Below, in pieces: positions 1 through 8,136 of a stretch of 64,000 bases of DNA. Positions within the stretch are counted from its first letter, which is position 1. Every line of letters begins with the position of its first letter. Both the position numbers and the translations under genes were made by a program. The DNA lies in assembly GCA_030418545.1 (NCBI GenBank), contig QAIB01000002.1, forward strand, positions 124,001-188,000, in the 5' to 3' direction. This stretch comes from Xenophilus aerolatus (lineage in GTDB: Bacteria > Pseudomonadota > Gammaproteobacteria > Burkholderiales > Burkholderiaceae_C). Under the pieces are notes generated by a model. The model did not search any database, was not told the DNA's origin, and worked only from the letters and a program-made list of their open reading frames with translations.

Positions 1-1499
1 CTGGGATTGCGCGGCAGCGCATCGAGGAGGTCGACGCTTTTCGGGCACTTGTAGTGCGCCAGGTTCTCGCGCATGAACTCGATGATGTCGCGCTCGGTCG
101 CGGCGGCGCCGGGCCGCAGCACCACGCAGGCCTTGACCGCCTCGCCCCAGGTCGGGTCGGGCACGCCGATGACGGCGCCGTCCAGCACGGCCGGGTGCCG
201 CATCAGCACGTTCTCGACCTCGGCCGGATAGATGTTCTCGCCGCCCGAGACGATCATGTCCTTGATGCGGTCGTTGATGTACAGGTAGCCGTCCTTGAGG
301 TAGCCGCCGTCGCCCGAGCGGAACCATCCGCCGTTGGCGTTGCGCCCCTCCGGGTACGCCGCCGCCGTGGCCTGCGGATTGCGCCAGTACGCCTTGAAGT
401 TGCGGTCGGACTCGATCCAGACTTCGCCGACCTCCCCGTCGGGCAGGTCCTGCAGGCAGATCGGATCGACGATGCGCAGGCGCCCGCCCCCGATCGGCCG
501 TCCGGCCGAGCGCAGCAGCGAGGTGTCGCCCGAGCGGTGGTCCTCCGGGAACAGGAAGGTGGCGGGGCCCGACACCTCGGTGAGCCCGTAGACTTGCAGG
601 AAGTCGCAGCCGAAGACGTCGAAGGCCTGCTTGAGGACGGTCTCGCTCACCGGGGAGCCTCCGTAGGCCATCAGCTGCAGCGTGCCGAAATCGTGCGCCT
701 TGGCGTCGGGCACCTGCAGCATGAACAGGATCATGGCCGGCACCACGAAGGTGTGGGTGATGCCGTGCTGCGCAAAGGCTTTCAGGTAGGCCCCCGGGTC
801 GAAGTCGGCGTAGGCAGAGGTCTGTCCGCCGGTGTAGAGCGTGAGCAGCAGCATCGTCATGCCGGCCACGTGGAACACCGGCAGCGGATTGCCGAGCACG
901 TGGCGGTGGTCGAACTTCCATTCCCTGGACACCACGCGCGAGGTCGACAGCAATCCGGCATGCGTGAGCACGATGCCTTTCGGCAGGCCGGTCGTGCCGG
1001 ACGAGTACAGCTGTAGCGCCGCGTCGTGCGTGTCCGCCGCCACCGGCGTGAAGGTGTCCGGGAAATCCGCAGACCGCTGCGCCAGCGACGGAAGACCGCC
1101 CTGCGAGGTGCCGGTGCAGACCCGGGTCTTCACGCCGGGCATGTCGGCCTTCTCGACCGTGGGAACGAACTCGGCATCGACCATCAGGAAGGGCGCCTGG
1201 CCGTCGTTCACGATGTATTCGATTTCGCCCGCGGTGAGGCGCCAGTTGACCGGCATGCAGACCGCGCCGAGCTTGCAGGCGGCCAGCGTCACCAGGATGC
1301 ACTCGACGTGGTGCTTGGTCAGCACCGCGACGCGCGTCTCGCGCGTCACGCCGGCCTGCGCCAGTGCATTGGCGAGGCGATTGGTGTGCGCCTCGACCTC
1401 ACGGTAGCTCAGGCGCCGTTCCCCGTGGCGGTAGGCGATGTCGTCGGGGCGCTCGCTGAGCTGGCGCTTCAGGCTGTCGATGAGGGTGAGGTCTTCCAT
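1..1499 (-). CDS. Acyl-CoA synthetase (AMP-binding), 3' end outside window
   Basis: This is an ANL-superfamily ligase that activates a carboxylic acid to its acyl-CoA through an acyl-AMP. I translated the minus strand from the ATG at 1497-1499; it stays open to the window edge (about 499 codons), so the C-terminus is cut off. Visible motifs are the phosphate-binding loop YSSGTTGLPKG, the adenine motif YGLTE, the GWFRSGD hinge region and the start of the C-terminal lid domain (IVSGGENIYPAEVE), so only the last part, with the catalytic lysine region, is missing. It is the last visible gene of the minus-strand operon that begins at 9312, 20 nt after the carboxylase alpha subunit. The context suggests that it loads the branched or terpenoid acid that the following dehydrogenases and carboxylase process. 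The substrate itself cannot be read from the sequence. Confidence 0.9.
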   Translation of the reverse strand, partial: MEDLTLIDSLKRQLSERPDDIAYRHGERRLSYREVEAHTNRLANALAQAGVTRETRVAVLTKHHVECILVTLAACKLGAVCMPVNWRLTAGEIEYIVNDGQAPFLMVDAEFVPTVEKADMPGVKTRVCTGTSQGGLPSLAQRSADFPDTFTPVAADTHDAALQLYSSGTTGLPKGIVLTHAGLLSTSRVVSREWKFDHRHVLGNPLPVFHVAGMTMLLLTLYTGGQTSAYADFDPGAYLKAFAQHGITHTFVVPAMILFMLQVPDAKAHDFGTLQLMAYGGSPVSETVLKQAFDVFGCDFLQVYGLTEVSGPATFLFPEDHRSGDTSLLRSAGRPIGGGRLRIVDPICLQDLPDGEVGEVWIESDRNFKAYWRNPQATAAAYPEGRNANGGWFRSGDGGYLKDGYLYINDRIKDMIVSGGENIYPAEVENVLMRHPAVLDGAVIGVPDPTWGEAVKACVVLRPGAAATERDIIEFMRENLAHYKCPKSVDLLDALPRNP

Positions 1500-1519
1500 G
1501 GCTTCATCTGCTGTGGTCG

Positions 1520-3520
1520 TCAGGCGGGAACGGCTTGCGCCTGGGCGGCCTCGATCTCCACGACCACGCGGCTGGCCGCCACCTGGTCGCCGGGCTTCAC
1601 ATGCAGGGCCACGACCGTGCCCGCCACGGCCGCCGCGTGGACGTGTTCCATCTTCATGGCTTCGAGCGTGACGACCGGTTGCCCCACCGCCACGCGATCG
1701 CCGACCTTGGCCATCACCGCGACGACGCGGCCGTTCATCGATGCGCGCACCTTGCCGTCGCCGCCGTCGTGGCCCTGGCGCGCGGTCGCGGCCCGGGTCT
1801 TGTCCTCGACGCGCGACGAGATGCCGCGGTACTGGAGCAGCAGGGTCGCGCCGTCGCGATGGAAGGCGGCCTTCTCGTCGAGGCCGTTGCAGGTCAGGCG
1901 CACCGTGTGACCGTCCGCGTCCAGGAGAGTGATCGAATGCGTGGCGTCGCCGATGCAGACCTCGTAGCAACGCGGGCCTGACGTTGTCAGCACGGCCGTC
2001 GACGCGTGGCCGTCGACCTCGAAGCGCAGCGACACCGGCAGGCGGTGCGCCATGCGCCCCGCGGGCACGGGCGACCGTGCATCCTGCGCGGTCTCGTGCA
2101 GCAGCACCGCCGCGATGGCCGCTGCGCGGGCTCGCACCGCGTCGTCGGACCTCAGCAAGGCGTCCTGGTTCTGGGCGATGAACGCGGTCGTCGCACCGCC
2201 GGCAGCAAAGACCACATGGTCCAGGCAGCGATGCAGGAAGGCCTGGTTGGTCGTCACGCCCAGCGCGACGGCGTCCTCCAGGCCGGCCATCAGCTGGCGT
2301 CGCGCGGCGTCGCGCGTTTCGCCATGGCTGACGATCTTGGCGATCATCGAGTCGTAGAAAGGCGGAATCCCGGCGCCGGAGCGCATCGCGTGCTCCACGC
2401 GCAACTGTGCTGGCATGTCCCACAGCGCCATGGTGCCGCTCTGCGGCATGAAGCCCTTGTCGGCATCTTCGGCACACAGGCGCACCTCGATGGCATGCCC
2501 GCTGAATCGCACCTCGTCCTGCGTGATGGGCAGCACCTCGCCGGCCGCCACGCGCAGCTGCAGCGCGACCAGGTCGAGCCCGGTCACGGCTTCGGTCACC
2601 GGGTGCTCCACCTGCAGCCGGGTGTTCATCTCCATGAAGTAGAAGCGGCCCTCGGCGTCGAGCAGGAACTCCAGCGTGCCGGCGCCCTCGTAGCGGATCG
2701 CCTTGACCGCGGCCACTGCCGTGGCGCCCATGCAGGCGCGCAGCGCGGCGTCGACGGCCGGCGAGGGCGCTTCCTCGATCAGCTTCTGGTGGCGGCGCTG
2801 CACCGAGCAGTCGCGTTCCCCGAGGTGGATCACGTTGCCGTGGCGGTCGGCGAAGACCTGGATCTCGATGTGGCGCGGCTCCATGATGGCGCGCTCGAGG
2901 ATGACCTCGGGGTCCCCGAAGGCGCTCTGTGCCTCCGAGCGCGCGCTGCGCAGCAGCTCGGCGAATTCGCGCGCCGACGGCACCAGCCGCATGCCGCGCC
3001 CGCCACCGCCTGCCGTGGCCTTGATCATCACCGGGAAGCCGATGCGCGCGGCCTCGGCCGCGAGGCGCTCTTCGCTCTGATCGTCGCCCTGGTAGCCCGG
3101 GATGCAGGGCACGCCGGCGGCCTGCATGAGCGTCTTGGCGCCGGCCTTGTGGCCCATCGAGGCGATGGCCTCGGCGGACGGGCCGATGAAGACCAGCCCC
3201 GCGTCGTGGCAGGCCCGGGCGAAGTCCTCGTTCTCGGCCAGGAAGCCGTAGCCCGGGTGCACGGCGTCCGCGCCGCTGAGCCGGGCCGCCTCGACGATGG
3301 CGTCGATGCGCAGGTACGACTGCGCCGGCAGCGCCTCGCCGATGCACACCGCCTGGTCGGCCTCGCGCACGTGGCGCGCTGTCGCGTCGGCGCTGGAATA
3401 CACCGCCACGGTCCGGTAGCCCAGCGCGCGCGCGGTCCGGATGACGCGCAGCGCGATCTCGCCGCGGTTGGCGATCAGGATCTTTCGAAAGGGCGTGGGC
3501 CCTGCGGTCGATGCGGTCAT
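1520..3520 (-). CDS. Acyl-CoA carboxylase alpha subunit (biotin carboxylase + biotin carrier)
   Basis: A 666-residue protein of the methylcrotonyl-/geranyl-CoA carboxylase alpha type. It carboxylates its own biotin with ATP and bicarbonate. The N-terminal biotin-carboxylase region (about 10-455) starts with KILIANRGEIALRVIRTA and contains the ATP-grasp glycine loop ATAGGGGRGMR and the ERDCSVQRRHQK segment. A middle BT-type region follows, then a C-terminal biotinyl domain with EAMKMEH, whose lysine is about residue 623. It lies 22 nt after an acyl-CoA dehydrogenase and in the same operon as the carboxyltransferase subunit (4728-6350), with which it should form an alpha6beta6-type enzyme. An AtuA-like gene nearby favours a geranyl-CoA-carboxylase-like (AtuF) role, but LiuD/MccA cannot be excluded from sequence alone. 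Confidence 0.93.
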   Translation of the reverse strand: MTASTAGPTPFRKILIANRGEIALRVIRTARALGYRTVAVYSSADATARHVREADQAVCIGEALPAQSYLRIDAIVEAARLSGADAVHPGYGFLAENEDFARACHDAGLVFIGPSAEAIASMGHKAGAKTLMQAAGVPCIPGYQGDDQSEERLAAEAARIGFPVMIKATAGGGGRGMRLVPSAREFAELLRSARSEAQSAFGDPEVILERAIMEPRHIEIQVFADRHGNVIHLGERDCSVQRRHQKLIEEAPSPAVDAALRACMGATAVAAVKAIRYEGAGTLEFLLDAEGRFYFMEMNTRLQVEHPVTEAVTGLDLVALQLRVAAGEVLPITQDEVRFSGHAIEVRLCAEDADKGFMPQSGTMALWDMPAQLRVEHAMRSGAGIPPFYDSMIAKIVSHGETRDAARRQLMAGLEDAVALGVTTNQAFLHRCLDHVVFAAGGATTAFIAQNQDALLRSDDAVRARAAAIAAVLLHETAQDARSPVPAGRMAHRLPVSLRFEVDGHASTAVLTTSGPRCYEVCIGDATHSITLLDADGHTVRLTCNGLDEKAAFHRDGATLLLQYRGISSRVEDKTRAATARQGHDGGDGKVRASMNGRVVAVMAKVGDRVAVGQPVVTLEAMKMEHVHAAAVAGTVVALHVKPGDQVAASRVVVEIEAAQAQAVPA

Positions 3521-3542
3521 GAGGCGTTCGTGGGTGGCGCGT

Positions 3543-4697
3543 TCAGTGCGTGGACGGAAAGGTGCCCATGAACTTGCAGAGGATCTGCAGCATGACCTCG
3601 TCGGCGCCGCCGCCGATGGAGGTCAGCCGGCCATCGCGGAAGATGCGGGAGATCGGGCTTTCGTCCACGTAGCCCATGCCGCCCCAGAACTGCAGGCAGC
3701 CGTCGGCCACCTCCCGGATCAGGCGGCCGGCCTTGAGCTTGGCCATGGTGGCGGTGCGCGTGGCGTCCTGGCCGGCGACGACTTCCTCGACGCCGTGCCA
3801 GCACAGCGCCCGCAGCGCGGCGACCTCGGTCTGCAGCTCGGCCAGCGTGTAGTGCACCCACTGGTTGTCGAGGATCGAGCGGCCGAAGGCGCGGCGCTCG
3901 CGGGTGTAGTCGATGGTGCTGTCGATGGCGCGCTGCGCCATGCCGACGCTGTTGAGCGCGCCCCAGAGCCGCTCGATCTGGAACTGCTCCATCTGGTAGA
4001 TGAATCCCATGCCTTCTTCGCCGATGCGGTAGCGCTGCGGCACGCGCACCGCGTCGAAGTGCACCTGGGCGGTGTCGGACGCGTGCATGCCCATCTTGCG
4101 CAGCTTGCGCGAGATCTCGACGCCCCGGGACTTCATCGGCACGACGATGAGCGACTTGTTGCGATGCGCGGCGCCGTCCGAGGTGTTGGCCAGCACGCAG
4201 CAGAAATCGGCCTGGGTGCCGTTGGTGGTCCACATCTTGCCGCCGTCGATGACGTAGTCCCCACCGTCCTTGCGTGCCGTGGTCCTGATCGATGCGACGT
4301 CCGAGCCGCTGCCGACTTCCGACACGCCCAGGCAGGCCACGTAGTCGCCGCGGATGGCGGGCGCGAGGAACTCCTGGCGCAGCTCGGCGCTCCCGTGGTG
4401 CGCCAGCGCCGGCGTGGCCATGTCGGTCTGCACCCCGATCGCCATCGGCACGCCGCCGCACCGGATGTGCGCCAGCGTCTCCGCCATCACGGCGCCGTAG
4501 GAATAGTCGAGCCCCGAGCCGCCGTCCTCCACCGGCTTGGTCAGGCCCAGCATGCCCAGTTCGCCCAGGCGCTTGAACACCTGGTGCGCCGGGAAGATCT
4601 CGGCACGCTCCCACTCGTCGACGTGGGGGTTGAGCTCCTTGTCGATGAAGCGGCGCAGGGTGTCGCGCACGGCGTCGTGTTCGGGTGTGAGCTGCAT
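3543..4697 (-). CDS. Acyl-CoA dehydrogenase, isovaleryl/citronellyl type
   Basis: A 384-residue FAD-dependent acyl-CoA dehydrogenase that would introduce an alpha-beta double bond and pass electrons to ETF. The FAD/substrate loop GVSEVGSGSDVAS and the central GKMWTTNG region are present. The glutamate that serves as catalytic base in MCAD is replaced by glycine (SIGGGADEVM, about G363). A glutamate is present instead at the helix-G position used by isovaleryl-CoA dehydrogenase (QIERLW, E242). That arrangement is known for enzymes acting on branched substrates and fits an AtuD/LiuA-like role. The gene lies between the two carboxylase subunit genes (gaps of 30 and 22 nt), so dehydrogenation directly before carboxylation is the expected order. 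The substrate is inferred only. Confidence 0.92.
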   Translation of the reverse strand: MQLTPEHDAVRDTLRRFIDKELNPHVDEWERAEIFPAHQVFKRLGELGMLGLTKPVEDGGSGLDYSYGAVMAETLAHIRCGGVPMAIGVQTDMATPALAHHGSAELRQEFLAPAIRGDYVACLGVSEVGSGSDVASIRTTARKDGGDYVIDGGKMWTTNGTQADFCCVLANTSDGAAHRNKSLIVVPMKSRGVEISRKLRKMGMHASDTAQVHFDAVRVPQRYRIGEEGMGFIYQMEQFQIERLWGALNSVGMAQRAIDSTIDYTRERRAFGRSILDNQWVHYTLAELQTEVAALRALCWHGVEEVVAGQDATRTATMAKLKAGRLIREVADGCLQFWGGMGYVDESPISRIFRDGRLTSIGGGADEVMLQILCKFMGTFPSTH

Positions 4698-4727
4698 GGT
4701 GGTCCTTGGAAGTCCTTCAGGTCCTTG

Positions 4728-6350
4728 CTAGGGGCGCGCGACGGAGAACTGCATCGTCTGCGGCTGGCGCAGCTCGGCGTCGCGGCAGATCGAAAGCACC
4801 TGGGCGATCACCTCGCGCGTGTCGCGCGGGTCGATCACCCCGTCATCGAGCAGGTGCGCGCTGGTGGTGAACACGCTCATCTGGCTGTCGAAGCGGTCGA
4901 TGATTCGGCGCTCGAGCTCGGCGAGCTTGTCCCGGTCGACCTCGGCGCCCTTGCGCTTCATCGCGGCCTCGGTCACGTTGACCATGGTCTGCGCGGCCTG
5001 CTCGCCGCCCATCACCGCCGTCTTCGCGTTGGGCCAGGAGAAACAGAAGCGCGGATGGAAGCCGCGGCCGCACATGCCGTAGTTGCCGGCGCCGAAGGAC
5101 GCGCCGCAGTAGATCGTGATCTGCGGCACGGTGGCGTTGGTGACGGCCTGGATCATCTTGGAGCCGTGCTTGATGATGCCGGCCTCCTCGTAGGCCTTGC
5201 CCACCATGAAGCCGGTCGTGTTGTTGAGGTACAGGATCGGCGTCTTCGACTGGCAGCAGGCCTGGATGAAATGCGTGGCCTTGGTCGCGCCGGCAGGGTC
5301 GATCGGCCCGTTGTTGGTGACGAGGCCCAGCGGCATGCCTTCGATCTTGATGTGGCCCACCACCGTCGCGCTCCCGTAGTTCTCGCCGAATTCCAGGAAC
5401 TCGGAGTCGTCGGCGATGCGTGCGATCACCTGCTTCATGTCGACCGGCCGCTTGTGGTCGATGGGCATCACGCCGAGCAGCTCTTGTGCGTCGTAGCGCG
5501 GGGGTTTGAAGCGACGCTCCGGCTCGGCCGGGAGTCGGCGGTTCCAGTCGATGTGGGCAAGGACCTCGCGCGCCAGCCGGATCGCGTCGCGGTCGTCCTC
5601 GGCCAGGTAGTCGCCCAGGCCGGAGATCGCGGTGTGCATCAGCGCGCCGCCCAGTTCCTCCTCGGTCGCGATCTCGCCGGTGGCGGCCTTGAGCAGCGGC
5701 GGGCCCGCGAGAAAGGCCCGCGAGCGGCCCCGCACCATGATGATGTAGTCGGACAGGCCCGTCTGGTAGGCGCCGCCTGCGGTCGACGAGCCGTGCGTCA
5801 CGGTGACGACCGGCAGGCCCGCGGCCGAGATGCGCGCGATGTTGCGAAAGAGGCTGCCGCCTGTCACGAACTCCTCGACCTTGTAGGTCATGAGGTTCGC
5901 GCCGGCGCTTTCGACCAGCTGCACGTAGGGCAGCTTGTTCTCCAGGGCCAGTTCCTGCATGCGCAGCTGCTTGGGGATGCCCATGGGTTGCAGCGCGCCC
6001 GCATCGATGCCGGAGTCGGAGGCATTGACCATGACGCGCACGCCGGACACCCAGCCGATGCCGCCGATCACGCCGCCGCCGGGCACGCTCCTGTCGAGGT
6101 CGGGATGGTCCAGGCCCAGGCCGGCGAGCGAGCCGATCTCCAGGAAGGGCGTGCCCGGATCGAGCAGCAGGGCCAGGCGCTCGCGCGGCAGCAGCTGTCC
6201 GCGCTTTTCGAAGCGCTCGCGCGACCTGGCCGACGTGGCGATGCTGCGCTGCTCGTAGCCGCGCACACGCTCCAGCAGCGCCAGCATGCCGGCGCGGTTG
6301 GCCTCGAAGGCGTCGCTGCCGGGGGATACGGTCGATTCGATGATGGCCAT
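4728..6350 (-). CDS. Acyl-CoA carboxylase beta subunit (carboxyltransferase)
   Basis: A 540-residue carboxyltransferase of the MccB/AtuC family. It moves CO2 from carboxybiotin to the gamma-methyl carbon of an alpha,beta-unsaturated acyl-CoA. The N-terminal half carries the acyl-CoA-binding segments (GGAYQTGLSDYIIMVRG, AGPPLLKAATGEIATEEELG). The C-terminal crotonase-fold half includes NNTTGFMVGKAYEEAGIIK and a GAGNYGMCGRGF oxyanion-type segment. Length matches the family (about 535-540). It lies 30 nt before the dehydrogenase gene. An 89-nt gap separates it from the upstream DUF2156 gene, the largest gap in the operon, so a secondary promoter there is possible. Whether it prefers geranyl-CoA or methylcrotonyl-CoA depends on pocket residues that I did not assign. 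Confidence 0.93.
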   Translation of the reverse strand: MAIIESTVSPGSDAFEANRAGMLALLERVRGYEQRSIATSARSRERFEKRGQLLPRERLALLLDPGTPFLEIGSLAGLGLDHPDLDRSVPGGGVIGGIGWVSGVRVMVNASDSGIDAGALQPMGIPKQLRMQELALENKLPYVQLVESAGANLMTYKVEEFVTGGSLFRNIARISAAGLPVVTVTHGSSTAGGAYQTGLSDYIIMVRGRSRAFLAGPPLLKAATGEIATEEELGGALMHTAISGLGDYLAEDDRDAIRLAREVLAHIDWNRRLPAEPERRFKPPRYDAQELLGVMPIDHKRPVDMKQVIARIADDSEFLEFGENYGSATVVGHIKIEGMPLGLVTNNGPIDPAGATKATHFIQACCQSKTPILYLNNTTGFMVGKAYEEAGIIKHGSKMIQAVTNATVPQITIYCGASFGAGNYGMCGRGFHPRFCFSWPNAKTAVMGGEQAAQTMVNVTEAAMKRKGAEVDRDKLAELERRIIDRFDSQMSVFTTSAHLLDDGVIDPRDTREVIAQVLSICRDAELRQPQTMQFSVARP

Positions 6351-6439
6351 GGGCTGCGGTACCTGGAATGGCCGCCAGCTTAGGCAAGGGGTCCGGCCGG
6401 GTCTTGCGGGAACTGGCTGCGCCCGTCCTCGCGGTCACT

Positions 6440-7309
6440 TCAGGCGGCCAGCGTCACGCGCCACTTGGGCAGCAGGGCGGTGGGACCGTAGGAGCGCTTG
6501 CTGCGGCGAAATCCCGCGAGTCCCATGTCCTGCTCGAAGTTGAGCCAATGCACCGGCCGCGCATGGTGCCGGCAGAAGTGCTGGAACATGAAGGGGTAGA
6601 CGCCGACGTGCGTGTCCAGGCCCTTGGCAAAGCGCACGGCGAACACGCCGGGCTGCAGTTCCTGGGCCAGCAGGAACGCGACGGGCCGGCGGCCGTCGAA
6701 ATGAACGAAGCCCTCCAGGCCGAGCCCGGCCGCATGCGCGATGGCCTCGAGGCAGGGCGACTCGTCGGCCTCGCCCTCGGCCTTGCCCTTGTGCGCCATC
6801 CAGCCCGCGAGCACCTCGCGGGCGGCATCGGCCAGCGATGCGTCGAACGCCAGGGCATGCGGCGCATGGCCGGCAAGAAACTGGCGCACCAGGTTGCGCT
6901 TCTTCGCCAGCGACCGGCCGGGATAGTCGCGAAAGCGCACTGCGTCGTAGAGGTAATCGGAATCGTCCTCCGACCGGGCCACGACGAACCCGGTGCGCGG
7001 CAGCGCCTTCACCTGGCGGCTCGCCACCGGGTAGAGGCAGCCATGCGCCGCGATCAGTTCGCGCAGCAGCTCCGGCGGCGCGGCAGCGACGTCGAACAGG
7101 GGCATGAAATGGCGCGCGCCGTCGTAGGTGCGACCGGTCACGCCCGGCCAGTCGCCGGGCAGGAACCGATGGTCGTGCGCCTCGCGGAACAGGTACAGGT
7201 TGGAGAAGGCATGGTCCGACAGGCACTGCTCGCCGCTGCCGCGCCGCAAGGTGTCGAGCGCCGCCTCGATGCGCGGCTGCAGCGCCAGCGTGATGGGCTG
7301 GCCGGTCAA
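6440..7309 (-). CDS. DUF2156-family protein (phosphatidylglycerol lysyltransferase C-terminal-like, GNAT fold)
   Basis: A predicted 289-residue protein matching the soluble C-terminal domain of the DUF2156/LPG-synthase family, which has a tandem GNAT-like fold and is known from aminoacyl transfer to lipids. No N-terminal membrane domain is present. Characteristic stretches are HAFSNLYLFREAH near the start, KKRNLVRQFLAG in the middle and NFEQDMGLAGFRRSKRSYGP near the end. No ATG or GTG lies near the conserved N-terminus. The start I chose is a TTG at 7307-7309, which overlaps the TGA of the upstream gene (ATTGA), so translation is probably coupled. Its place inside an acyl-CoA operon is unusual. 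It may transfer an acyl or aminoacyl group, but no substrate can be read from the sequence. Confidence 0.8.
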   Translation of the reverse strand: MTGQPITLALQPRIEAALDTLRRGSGEQCLSDHAFSNLYLFREAHDHRFLPGDWPGVTGRTYDGARHFMPLFDVAAAPPELLRELIAAHGCLYPVASRQVKALPRTGFVVARSEDDSDYLYDAVRFRDYPGRSLAKKRNLVRQFLAGHAPHALAFDASLADAAREVLAGWMAHKGKAEGEADESPCLEAIAHAAGLGLEGFVHFDGRRPVAFLLAQELQPGVFAVRFAKGLDTHVGVYPFMFQHFCRHHARPVHWLNFEQDMGLAGFRRSKRSYGPTALLPKWRVTLAA

Positions 7310-8115
7310 TCGAGGTACGCCACCTTGCGCACACCGGGCGCGGGCGCATCGGCCGGCTCGCCGGCGAAGCACTGCGCGATCGACAGCCACGCCTTCGCCG
7401 CCCCGTCGGTGTAGACGAGCGAGGTGTCGGCCAGGTTTCGCCGTTGCGTGACCAGCAGGCAGAAATCGAGCGCGGTGCCGCGCACGTGCTCCGGCGAGGC
7501 CGGGTCCCCCCAGGTCCACGGTTCTCCGCCTCCGGGCGCCTCGAGCTCGACGTAAGGCACGACCGCGGGCACGGGACGCTTGCGGTTGACGAAGCTCCAG
7601 CCGAAGGTGGTGACGCCGATGTGCGCGATGTGCCGCAAGCGCTCGCTCGCGGGACGGCGGCGGCGCACCACGTGCCACACGTCCTGGCCGTGCGCCCAGG
7701 TCTCCATCAGGCGTGCGGTGGCGAAGGAGCGGGCGCTCATGCTCGGGCCGTACCAGGGCAGACGTGCCTTCGGGTCGAGAACCGCCAGTGCATCGACCAG
7801 CCGCGCGGAAGCCGGCTCCCAGCGCGCGAGGAGGGCCGGGCCGTCGAGCGGCCGGTACTTGTGCCGCGCGATCGCGCTGATCTCCTGGCCCGCCGACAGC
7901 TGGGCGGTGAGCGCGGCCGTGTCGCGTGCGAAGGCCTGCGCGTCGGTCGCCGCCAGCAGCGCCGTCTCGTCGAAGAAGCACAGGTGGGCGATCTCGTCCC
8001 ACGCGGTCCAGCCATAGAAGGCGCTGGGCTCGGCCCATTGCGCGGGCGTCAGCGCGCGTGCCAGGCCGGCGAGTTCGGCGTACTCGGCGCGCAGGTCGTC
8101 GATCGTGGATTCCAT
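7306..8115 (-). CDS. TIGR03084-type / DinB-fold maleylpyruvate-isomerase-like protein
   Basis: A 269-residue protein whose N-terminal half looks like the four-helix DinB/mycothiol-dependent maleylpyruvate isomerase fold (FYGWTAWDEIAHLCFFDE with a DE..H pattern; later ETWAHGQDVWHVV). Together with H-containing segments these could form the three-histidine metal site usual for this fold. The C-terminal half ends with a sterol-carrier-like region (RRNLADTSLVYTDGAAKAWL). I recognise the overall pattern as the TIGR03084 family, for which I know no function. It lies 21 nt downstream of an acyl-CoA dehydrogenase and overlaps the start of the DUF2156 gene. A thiol- or CoA-linked isomerase or hydratase-like step in the same pathway is a possible but unproven role. 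Confidence 0.75.
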   Translation of the reverse strand: MESTIDDLRAEYAELAGLARALTPAQWAEPSAFYGWTAWDEIAHLCFFDETALLAATDAQAFARDTAALTAQLSAGQEISAIARHKYRPLDGPALLARWEPASARLVDALAVLDPKARLPWYGPSMSARSFATARLMETWAHGQDVWHVVRRRRPASERLRHIAHIGVTTFGWSFVNRKRPVPAVVPYVELEAPGGGEPWTWGDPASPEHVRGTALDFCLLVTQRRNLADTSLVYTDGAAKAWLSIAQCFAGEPADAPAPGVRKVAYLD

Positions 8116-8136
8116 GGTCTGTCGCTTCCTTGGGTC

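Noticed and set aside
3441-6383. A 980-codon open frame on the plus strand, opposite the carboxylase and dehydrogenase genes
   Set aside because: High GC makes the opposite strand free of stops. The translation is low-complexity (His, Arg, Ala, Gly rich) with no family motif, while the minus strand encodes three clear enzymes.
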